NCBI GenBank assembly: GCA_946480675.1
Contig: CAMLKS010000181.1
Coordinates: 1-5,775, forward strand
DNA: 5,775 bases
Direction of reading: 5' to 3'
Source: an uncultured Bacteroidota bacterium
GTDB lineage: Bacteria; Bacteroidota; Bacteroidia; Chitinophagales; Chitinophagaceae
A program made the translations under genes and the position numbers. Every line of letters starts with the position of its first letter. Positions within the stretch are counted from its first letter, which is position 1. The notes below the pieces were generated by a model, which worked only from the letters and a program-made list of their open reading frames with translations, was not told the origin of the DNA and made no database searches. Shown piece by piece: positions 1 to 5,427 of the stretch.

Positions 1-9
1 CATTTTCAT
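1..9 (-). CDS. Possible first codons of a minus-strand gene running off the left edge
   Basis: Read on the minus strand, the edge shows ATG AAA ATG, with an in-frame TAA two codons upstream of the first ATG, so this would be the first start in its frame. It lies just beyond the hemD terminator. A near match to the Bacteroidota -7 element (TA, three bases, TTTG) lies at about 18-26 on the same strand. Three codons are too few to identify a product, and this may simply be non-coding. Confidence 0.25.
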
Positions 10-21
10 TGTTTAACCAAA

Positions 22-58
22 AGTTAAAAAGAAAATGGCCCAACAAATGTTGAGCCAT
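22..58 (-). terminator. Rho-independent terminator after hemD
   Basis: On the minus strand a 10-bp stem (58-49 with 44-35) closes a 4-base ATTT loop and is followed by a T-rich run, TTTCTTTTT. One position in the stem is G-U in RNA from the minus strand but C-A in RNA from the plus strand, and the T-run exists only on the minus side. Both facts point to termination of the leftward hemD transcript. The hairpin begins about 20 bases past the hemD stop codon. Confidence 0.85.
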
Positions 59-78
59 GTATAAATCAGTATGAACTT

Positions 79-879
79 CTATTTCTTTAAATCTACCAGG
101 TATTTTTCCAGTGCCGATACCATAGAGGGCGCATTGGGAGCCGGGGCTTTAATGTCCAGCCTCAGGCCTGCATCTTCTATAGCTTTGGAAGTAGTAGGGC
201 CGAAAGCGCCTATCAGTGTACCGTTCTGTTTAAATTCAGGATCGTAATCGAACAACGTCTGTACGCTGAAAGGGCTGAAGAATACGATCATATCATGATG
301 CTCCTTCATTATCGGCCCGATATCATTAGATACCATGCGATATAGTGTAGCCTCAGAGAACTGAATATTATGACCTGCCAGGAACTGTGCAATATCATTC
401 TTGCCGTTATCGGACGTAGGCAGTATGAATTTTTCGTTATGCTTGTGCTTACCTATTACCTCCAGCAGGCCATCGGTGCTGCCATCGGGCGAAAAGAATA
501 CTTTACGCTTGCGGTACAGGATGAACTTTTGCAGATATAGGGCTACGGCCTCCGTAACGCAGAAATATTTCATTTCCTGCGAAACCTTCACTTTCAATTC
601 TTCGCAGATGCGAAAGAAATGGTCTACTGCATTGCGGCTGTTGAAAATGATGGCTGTGTGTTCTGCTACATCTATGCGTTGCTTACGAAAGTCTTTGCCA
701 CTCAGGCCTTCTACCCTGATGAACGGGTGGAAAGCAAGGTTTACCTCATATTTTTTAGCAAGGTCGAAGTAGGGAGATTTTTCCGTTTCAGGCCTGGGTT
801 GGGTAATAAGTATACTACCTACCTTCGGCGACTCCTTTTTCCCGGTGCTCTTAGTCTGTGTACGTTCAGATTTTGCCAT
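79..879 (-). CDS. hemD: Uroporphyrinogen-III synthase (Bacteroidota type)
   Basis: HemD closes and rearranges the linear tetrapyrrole hydroxymethylbilane to uroporphyrinogen III in the cytoplasm, the branch point to heme, siroheme and corrinoids. The 266-residue protein has the expected two-lobed pattern. Residues about 20-55 (GSILITQPRPETEKSPYF) match the start of Bacteroidota HemD proteins as I remember them. The first lobe carries FNSRNAVDHFF at 79-89, and YRKRKVFF follows at 122-129. The second lobe has FFSPFSVQTLF at 200-210 and the family-typical FGPTTSKAIEDAGL at 226-239. Residues 1-18 form an extra Lys/Ser/Thr-rich, probably disordered, extension. The ATG has no Shine-Dalgarno sequence. 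The gene is last in a leftward cluster, 58 bases after the DUF4271 gene, and is followed by a strong terminator. Assignment is from motif pattern only. Confidence 0.92.
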   Translation of the reverse strand: MAKSERTQTKSTGKKESPKVGSILITQPRPETEKSPYFDLAKKYEVNLAFHPFIRVEGLSGKDFRKQRIDVAEHTAIIFNSRNAVDHFFRICEELKVKVSQEMKYFCVTEAVALYLQKFILYRKRKVFFSPDGSTDGLLEVIGKHKHNEKFILPTSDNGKNDIAQFLAGHNIQFSEATLYRMVSNDIGPIMKEHHDMIVFFSPFSVQTLFDYDPEFKQNGTLIGAFGPTTSKAIEDAGLRLDIKAPAPNAPSMVSALEKYLVDLKK

Positions 880-937
880 ATGGGGGTTAAAAACGGGTTT
901 TATATGTTAACAATGCTACGGGAGCACTCAACAAGTG

Positions 938-1810
938 TTACAGCAATCCTCGTACCAATAGTTTCATTAACACTGCCAGCGGCAATATTTCCGAGGCGCA
1001 AAGGTACGTAAAAAAATGAAACTTGCTGTACTGGAAGAATGAGCCGAATACCTGCCACGACCTGATGTACCTGTTTATGAACAGCAAGGCTATGACAATA
1101 ACGGAAACAATCACTGCAGGGGCTGCAAGTGCGGCCGACCCGAAAGCCATGACAATAACAAAGGGTAGCAACGAAATGGCTATTATTTTATTGACCAGAA
1201 AAATATTGAATATGTAGTATTCTGAAATATTATCAATTTTAAAAGCCCAGCCGCTGAACCGTATCACTATATATTTAGCCGCGTATATCAGCATTACCCC
1301 TGCTACCAGCATAGGTACCAGTGTAGACGGTGATACAGAGCCGGTGCGTTGGGGAATATTGATACGGGCCAGGTAGTATAAGTATGCACCTACAACAAGG
1401 GCAAAAAACAGGTTCATGACTATATTCTGTACCACAGAAACTTCCAGCTGCTCTTTTGCAGCCCTGCCCTGGCTGGGATTGCGAAATACGCGCCACATAT
1501 TGCCGAAATACCTTGGGTCGCCGTAACGCACAACACCCAACATCATGCAAAGCAGTAGCAACAGGTAAAAATCCCAGGTTTTATCTGCCATCACACGGGT
1601 ATGCTCTATGGCTGAAATAGTTGTTTTAGCAGACAGGAACATGTTTTTTGCCAGCAGGCTATCCATGTGCTTCGCCGTAGCCTGTGCCATTTCTACGCTA
1701 TCAGCAGGCAGTACCACACCATATTTTGCAGGCGATACCTTTGCGAAAGCCGCAATGCTCAGGAAAGAAAATACCAGTGTATAAAGTAAAATCCGGACGT
1801 ATGTACGCAT
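938..1810 (-). CDS. DUF4271 multi-span membrane protein
   Basis: This 290-residue inner-membrane protein is of unknown function. It starts with a signal-peptide-like stretch (residues 1-23, possible cleavage after AFA). A soluble, probably helical, segment of about 55 residues follows. Then come about six hydrophobic spans near 79-96, 127-148, 163-184, 200-223, 226-246 and 264-288. The last part shows the DUF4271 hallmarks: NKIIAISLLPF at 207-217, INRYIR at 245-250 and the closing FHFFTYLCASEILPLAVLMK at 264-283. From memory, DUF4271 genes are often found beside hemD in Bacteroidota, as here, but no biochemical role is known to me. It lies 34 bases after the small secreted-protein gene and 58 before hemD on the same strand. 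Two -7 promoter elements precede it, so it may also be transcribed apart from the upstream gene. Confidence 0.88.
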   Translation of the reverse strand: MRTYVRILLYTLVFSFLSIAAFAKVSPAKYGVVLPADSVEMAQATAKHMDSLLAKNMFLSAKTTISAIEHTRVMADKTWDFYLLLLLCMMLGVVRYGDPRYFGNMWRVFRNPSQGRAAKEQLEVSVVQNIVMNLFFALVVGAYLYYLARINIPQRTGSVSPSTLVPMLVAGVMLIYAAKYIVIRFSGWAFKIDNISEYYIFNIFLVNKIIAISLLPFVIVMAFGSAALAAPAVIVSVIVIALLFINRYIRSWQVFGSFFQYSKFHFFTYLCASEILPLAVLMKLLVRGLL

Positions 1811-1821
1811 GTATCAGAGAA

Positions 1822-1829
1822 CAAAGGTA
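1822..1829 (-). promoter_or_regulatory. -7 promoter element proximal to the DUF4271 gene
   Basis: The minus strand reads TACCTTTG, an exact match to the Bacteroidota -7 consensus TAnnTTTG. Its end lies 11 bases from the DUF4271 ATG, which would give a leader of only about 8 bases. I see no TTG -33 element at the usual spacing, so this is a motif match, not a proven promoter. Confidence 0.45.
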
Positions 1830-1839
1830 GTACTATAAA

Positions 1840-1847
1840 CAAAGCTA
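1840..1847 (-). promoter_or_regulatory. -7 promoter element overlapping the upstream gene's stop codon
   Basis: The minus strand reads TAGCTTTG, again an exact TAnnTTTG match. Its first three bases are the TAG stop codon of the small secreted-protein gene. Transcription from here would start near 1834-1836 and give a leader of about 25 bases before the DUF4271 ATG. No clear -33 TTG is seen at normal spacing. Confidence 0.45.
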
Positions 1848-2384
1848 TCGGCCCTGCCCGGCAACTTTCAGGTTGCTGCGTACCATATTATAAATAATTT
1901 CAAGTCTATCCTTATTACGCTCAGTGCAACGTTCTAATGCCAGCGAACGGGAAGTGCGCATACAGTGCATTACAATACCGTCGCATCCCAGCTTGATGTC
2001 TTCTGCAATAGCCCTGGCCCATAGCATACGGTAATCGGGCTTTACACCTTTTGAAAACAACAGTCCCAAGGCTGCATTGGGCTCATTCTGCATATAGTGA
2101 CGGCAAATGGTACCCATTTTTTGCATGAACGATTTATCGGCCGTTACCAGCATTTTTGAAACCAGGTAAATGTAAAACGGGCGCACATCAGCATTTTCCG
2201 TATCCATGCTATCTGCAATGGAGTAGGTAATATCGTTATCACCCGCCCGGAACTTGCCAGAATGGTAATCCTTTGCTGCCTGCGATACATGGGGTAGGCC
2301 CATATAATAGACTGTTTCCTTAAGCTCCTGCGCCTGTAAGATGGCCGGCCAGATAAAGCACAAGGTTAGAATAATTCCTTTCAT
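1845..2384 (-). CDS. Small secreted protein of unknown family
   Basis: I do not recognise this protein. I place the start at the ATG ending at 2384, giving 179 residues, because it begins MKGIILTLCFIWPAILQA, a classic signal peptide with likely cleavage before QELKET. The longer reading from 2432 would put 16 polar residues in front of it. There is no lipobox cysteine, so a soluble periplasmic protein is expected. The mature part (about 160 residues) has no clear membrane span, looks mostly helical and ends in a basic helix. It has four cysteines, at 94, 134, 141 and 153 of the short form, which could form disulfides. It is first in the leftward cluster leading to DUF4271 and hemD and is divergent from hemW. 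A weak TATTTTTA at 2403-2410 on the minus strand could serve as its -7 element and would favour the shorter form. Confidence 0.7.
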   Translation of the reverse strand: MKGIILTLCFIWPAILQAQELKETVYYMGLPHVSQAAKDYHSGKFRAGDNDITYSIADSMDTENADVRPFYIYLVSKMLVTADKSFMQKMGTICRHYMQNEPNAALGLLFSKGVKPDYRMLWARAIAEDIKLGCDGIVMHCMRTSRSLALERCTERNKDRLEIIYNMVRSNLKVAGQGR

Positions 2385-2440
2385 GAACACGCTGTTGCGA
2401 TTTAAAAATACTATTCGCCCCGATAGCTTCATATACAGGC

Positions 2441-2460
2441 ACCGTGATTTTTTACACGGT
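2441..2460. repeat. Inverted repeat in the divergent hemW control region
   Basis: The arms ACCGTG (2441-2446) and CACGGT (2455-2460) are perfect 6-base reverse complements around the 8-base A/T centre ATTTTTTA. Two further pairs (GC at 2439-2440 with GC at 2462-2463) can form if A2461 is bulged. There is no T-run on either side, so a terminator is unlikely. The centre falls where the -33 element of the hemW promoter would be, which suits an operator. No known binding-site family is recognised. Confidence 0.4.
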
Positions 2461-2471
2461 AGCTTTTAAAG

Positions 2472-2479
2472 TAGCTTTG
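2472..2479 (+). promoter_or_regulatory. -7 promoter element of hemW
   Basis: TAGCTTTG matches the Bacteroidota -7 consensus TAnnTTTG exactly and lies only 4 bases before the hemW GTG start. A near copy, TAGCTTTT, sits 12 bases upstream at 2460-2467 and could act as an alternative. With the usual spacing, transcription from the exact copy would begin at or next to the start codon. No TTG is seen at -33. Confidence 0.5.
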
Positions 2480-2483
2480 CACT

Positions 2484-3620
2484 GTGGCAGGCATATACAT
2501 ACACATACCTTTCTGCAAGCAGGCATGCACTTACTGCAATTTCCATTTTTCCACTTCATTGAAACTGAAGCAGGAAGTAATATCCGCCATATTGCACGAA
2601 ATAGAAATGCAGAAAGACTACCTGCAGGGCGTCGAAATTGAAACTATTTATTTTGGTGGTGGTACGCCATCTATGCTATCGGCCGATGAAATAAATACGA
2701 TAACAGAACTGATATACCGGCACTATAATGTAAAACAGTTGCGCGAGTTTACCCTCGAAACCAACCCGGATGACCTTTCGCCGGAATACATCAAGGCACT
2801 GAGAAGTACCCAGGTAGACCGTTTTAGTATAGGCATACAATCGTTCAGGGAGCAGGACCTGGAGTATATGAACAGGGCACATACCGCACAGCAGTCGGAC
2901 AGGGCGATAAAAACGGCACAGGATATGGGCTATACCAATCTAACCATAGACCTGATATATGGCACACCGGGCCTGACAGATGCCGATTGGAAATATAACC
3001 TGCAACAGGTGAAGGAACTGGGCATCCCCCACTTTTCGGCCTATGCGCTTACGGTGGAAGAAGGCACTGCATTGTACCATCACATACGCCAGAAAAAGAC
3101 ACGACCGGTAGATAATGAGCAAAGCGCTGCGCAGTTTGAAATGCTGATGGAACAGGCCGATGCGATGGGTTATGAACATTACGAAATATCGAACCTGGCA
3201 CTGCCCGGCAAATATGCCGTGCATAATACCAACTACTGGATGGGTAAACCCTACCTGGGCATTGGCCCGTCTGCCCATTCATTTGATGGCAAAAACAGGC
3301 GCTGGAACATAGCCAACAATGCACTATATGCAAAAAGCATATTGGCAGAACATGCCTTACCATACGAAGAAGAACACCTGACCGTAACAGAACACCTGAA
3401 TGAATACATCATGACATCGCTGCGAACCATGTGGGGCTGCAACCTGGATAAAATAGCAGCAATGGGCGGCAGCGACACCGTAAAACAGATATTGACAGAT
3501 GCGGCGATATTTATTGAAAACGGAGAACTGAAACATGACGGCCATAAACTGATTTTGACCAATAAAGGCAGGTTGATAGCAGACAGGATTGCAGGAGCGC
3601 TATTTGTAACAAAACAATAG
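2484..3620 (+). CDS. hemW: Radical SAM family heme chaperone HemW
   Basis: HemW binds heme and a 4Fe-4S cluster and is thought to pass heme to client proteins; it was long misnamed as an oxygen-independent coproporphyrinogen oxidase. The 378-residue protein has the normal family length. It carries the cluster motif C11-x3-C15-x2-C18 within IHIPFCKQACTYCNF, the SAM-binding glycine motif YFGGGTPS at 56-63, and RFSIGIQSF at 113-121. HNTNYW at 247-252 is the HNxxYW motif that separates HemW from true HemN. GIGPSAHSF lies at 259-267, and a HemN C-terminal-like domain at about 305-375 includes EYIMTSLRTMWG and GRLIADRIAGALF. The start is GTG: an in-frame TAG at 2472-2474 rules out anything further upstream, and the next methionine (residue 42) would lose the cysteines. 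It is divergent from the cluster containing hemD, and no terminator is seen behind it. Confidence 0.95.
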   Translation: MAGIYIHIPFCKQACTYCNFHFSTSLKLKQEVISAILHEIEMQKDYLQGVEIETIYFGGGTPSMLSADEINTITELIYRHYNVKQLREFTLETNPDDLSPEYIKALRSTQVDRFSIGIQSFREQDLEYMNRAHTAQQSDRAIKTAQDMGYTNLTIDLIYGTPGLTDADWKYNLQQVKELGIPHFSAYALTVEEGTALYHHIRQKKTRPVDNEQSAAQFEMLMEQADAMGYEHYEISNLALPGKYAVHNTNYWMGKPYLGIGPSAHSFDGKNRRWNIANNALYAKSILAEHALPYEEEHLTVTEHLNEYIMTSLRTMWGCNLDKIAAMGGSDTVKQILTDAAIFIENGELKHDGHKLILTNKGRLIADRIAGALFVTKQ

Positions 3621-3696
3621 GCTTTAATACCTGTTAAAACTTGAACAGCAACCACGATTTACCCAATACTATCAAGCATTTGCCCCAAAATTGCAT

Positions 3697-3717
3697 ATAT
3701 TGTCGGTCAAACAATAT
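3697..3717. repeat. Inverted repeat upstream of the GNAT-like gene
   Basis: ATATTGT (3697-3703) and ACAATAT (3711-3717) are perfect 7-base reverse complements around a 7-base spacer. The repeat ends 28 bases before the ATG at 3746 and has no T-run, so an operator is more likely than a terminator. In the whole 125-base gap after hemW I find no exact TAnnTTTG element; the nearest is AGCATTTG at about 3675-3682, a poor match. At this A/T content the repeat could be chance. Confidence 0.3.
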
Positions 3718-3745
3718 TCAATACCCCAATCCGTAGTAGTAAAAG

Positions 3746-4867
3746 ATGTCTATAACAATCAAAAGGTGCGAAAGTGCGGCTGACCTTAAGAAGTTTGTTC
3801 AATTTCCTTACGACCTGTATAAACAGAACGACTATTGGGTTCCTCCTATAAAGCAGGATGAGCTAAATGCCCTGAAAAAAGAAACCAATCCTGCCCTAAA
3901 GAGCTGCGAAGCCGAATTCTGGATAGCGATAAAGAACAATAAAGTTGCAGGCCGTATAGCTGCCATCATCAATAGAAGCTACAACGAGAAAACAGGTGAA
4001 GACCTGGGCAGGCTGAGCCGTATTGAATTTATAGACGATAAAGAAGTAAGCAAAGCATTATTAGACACAGCTGAGAAATGGGTAAAGGAACGTGGCATGA
4101 AAGGCATACACGGCCCGTTAGGTTTTACCAATCTTGACCACCAGGCTGTGCTCATAGAAGGTTTCGACCACCTGCCATCCATAGCATCAGAATATCATTT
4201 GCCGTACTACCGCGCGCATTTTGAAGCAGCAGGCTATGAAAAGGAAATGGACTGGGTGGAGTTTCGCCTGAAACTGGAAAAAGAGATACCTGAAAAAGCG
4301 CTGAAGCTGAATGATATGATACAGCGCAGGTATAACCTGAAAGTTGTTCATTTCAATAACCGCGATGAGATGAAAGCCTATGCACCGCGGGTATTTGAAC
4401 TACTGAACAATGCATTCAGCGAGCTCTTCAGCTTTGTGAGTATGAATAAAGAAGTATCCGATTTTTACATCAAGAAATACTTCAGCTTCCTCAACCCCAA
4501 GTTTGTGAAAGTGATAGAAGATAAAGATGGCAATACGATAGGCTTCATCGTGAGCTTGCCATCGCTTAGCGTAGCCTTACAGAAAGCGCGCGGTTATTTA
4601 TTCCCTTTTGGCTGGTACCATATTACACAGGCTTTCAAAAAACCTAAAGTAGTAGACCTGCTGCTAACGGGCATACACCCAGACTGGCAGGCACAAGGCG
4701 TAAGCGCCATACTGATAACGGAGTTACAAAAAGTAATGCTGGAACATGGTGTGGAATATGTAGAAACCACCGGTATGATAGAAACCAATGAAAAAGCTAT
4801 CAACCACTGGAAAAACTACGACCATATACAGCATAAGCGCAAACGCTGCTTCCGCAAGATGTTTTAA
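3746..4867 (+). CDS. GNAT-like two-domain protein, putative N-acetyltransferase
   Basis: This 373-residue, probably cytoplasmic protein resembles a family of 370-390-residue proteins often annotated as GNAT family or hypothetical. The N-terminal half has the typical opening FVQFPYDLYKQNDYWVPPI (17-35), then NPAL (48-51), a strand with AGRIAAIINR (68-77), a helix at about 98-116, and a GPLGFTNLDHQAVLIEGF segment (123-140) leading to YYRAHFEAAGYEKEMDW (154-170). The C-terminal half has a second GNAT-like fold. GIHPDWQAQGVSAILITEL (309-327) fits the acetyl-CoA loop Q-x-x-G-x-A and following helix, and it ends NEKAINHWKNYDHIQHKRKR. The substrate is unknown. It follows hemW after 125 bases and probably has its own promoter. 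It ends at a hairpin shared with the next gene. Confidence 0.7.
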   Translation: MSITIKRCESAADLKKFVQFPYDLYKQNDYWVPPIKQDELNALKKETNPALKSCEAEFWIAIKNNKVAGRIAAIINRSYNEKTGEDLGRLSRIEFIDDKEVSKALLDTAEKWVKERGMKGIHGPLGFTNLDHQAVLIEGFDHLPSIASEYHLPYYRAHFEAAGYEKEMDWVEFRLKLEKEIPEKALKLNDMIQRRYNLKVVHFNNRDEMKAYAPRVFELLNNAFSELFSFVSMNKEVSDFYIKKYFSFLNPKFVKVIEDKDGNTIGFIVSLPSLSVALQKARGYLFPFGWYHITQAFKKPKVVDLLLTGIHPDWQAQGVSAILITELQKVMLEHGVEYVETTGMIETNEKAINHWKNYDHIQHKRKRCFRKMF

Positions 4868-4903
4868 TAAACCAAGAGCTGCCATTGGGCAGCTCTTGGT
4901 TTA
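4868..4903. terminator. Shared bidirectional hairpin terminator between convergent genes
   Basis: A perfect 16-bp stem (4868-4883 with 4888-4903) closes a 4-base loop, ATTG. It starts directly after the TAA of the GNAT-like gene and takes in the TAA stop of the convergent DUF6526 gene (4901-4903). The stem ends in A/T pairs, giving a short T-run (GGTTTA) as the 3' arm on either strand. The T-run beyond the stem is poor on the plus side and moderate on the minus side. Position, perfection and the convergent arrangement make a two-way terminator very likely. Confidence 0.85.
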
Positions 4904-5338
4904 TACCCTCATTTCATCGGGTGTCCAGTACACTATACTTTTCTTAATCGCATTCGGGGATAGTTTTTCATCAAGCGCACGCTGCACCAATACGGGCAAT
5001 TCTCCATCCGACGCAAAGCGGAGGGCTGCTATCTGCTTAAAGCTCAGTTGCGGTTCATATACTTCAAATCTTATGTTGGTCAGTTGATAATATCGTAAAC
5101 GCATTTCCAGCCTTACTATCCTATCCTGCAGTGTGAGGGCATAATGCTGGCGCATCATGAATGATACCCATATCAATAACAGTAGGCATATGGCAAACAG
5201 CATGCATACCATTCTGTATTCTGCGTAGTACAACCCCAGTATCAGGCTGCCGATGGCCAGTATGCCGGCTATAGGATAAAACACAAAATGATGCGGCGTA
5301 TAAAACCTGAGATGATCGCTATATGATTGCTTATTCAT
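4901..5338 (-). CDS. DUF6526 family membrane protein
   Basis: The protein has 145 residues from the chosen start; a second ATG four codons upstream (ending at 5350) would add MPHS. I prefer the shorter form because members I remember begin with a short M-x-Q-x-Y-x-x-H segment like MNKQSYSDHLRFYTPHHFVFYP. Two hydrophobic spans at about residues 19-38 and 43-61 form a membrane hairpin. A cytoplasmic part follows with RQHYALTLQDRIVRLEMRLR (63-82), IAALRFASDGELPVL (103-117) and the ending AIKKSIVYWTPDEMRV. These are the hallmarks of DUF6526, a family without known function. It converges with the GNAT-like gene at a shared terminator and is divergent from the SMR gene. No clear -7 element was found for it in the 89-base gap. 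Confidence 0.82.
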   Translation of the reverse strand: MNKQSYSDHLRFYTPHHFVFYPIAGILAIGSLILGLYYAEYRMVCMLFAICLLLLIWVSFMMRQHYALTLQDRIVRLEMRLRYYQLTNIRFEVYEPQLSFKQIAALRFASDGELPVLVQRALDEKLSPNAIKKSIVYWTPDEMRV

Positions 5339-5397
5339 TGAATGAGGCATTTGGCTGTAAGATACCGCACAATAAAATAGTGCCGATAAGAATAGAG

Positions 5398-5405
5398 TAT
5401 CTTTG
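5398..5405 (+). promoter_or_regulatory. -7 promoter element of the SMR transporter gene
   Basis: TATCTTTG matches the Bacteroidota -7 consensus TAnnTTTG exactly and lies 22 bases before the ATG at 5428. Transcription would start near 5409 with a leader of about 19 bases. The downstream base is C, as in the hemW copy. No TTG is found at the expected -33 distance. Its position also argues against the longer reading of the transporter from 5323. Confidence 0.5.
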
Positions 5406-5427
5406 CGGCTCCAAAAGCTTAGAAGAT

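Noticed and set aside
911..918. TAGCATTG on the minus strand as a hemD-specific promoter
   Set aside because: It has one mismatch in the most conserved part of the -7 element, and the only upstream TTG is too close for a -33 element.
401..1011. Two plus-strand reading frames (401-772 and 619-1011) opposite hemD
   Set aside because: They lie antisense to a well-supported hemD, have no recognisable domains, and their composition looks like the mirror of hemD codons.
2385..2432. Longer start for the small secreted protein, adding 16 residues
   Set aside because: The downstream ATG gives a standard signal peptide; the longer form puts a polar stretch ahead of it. It cannot be fully excluded.
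3631..3648. Inverted repeat CTGTT / AACAG just after hemW as a terminator
   Set aside because: The stem is only 5 bp, the loop is 8 bases and no T-run follows.
2676..3655. Several minus-strand reading frames opposite hemW
   Set aside because: HemW motifs are intact throughout on the plus strand; the opposite frames show no family features or start context.
5323..5427. Longer start for the SMR transporter, adding 35 residues
   Set aside because: The extra residues are polar and unlike any SMR protein, and the reading would span the -7 element at 5398-5405 and the start of the divergent gene.
5406..5427. Guanidine riboswitch ahead of the Gdx-like gene
   Set aside because: The gap to the divergent gene is only 89 bases, the predicted leader is about 19 bases, and no riboswitch-like stems were seen.
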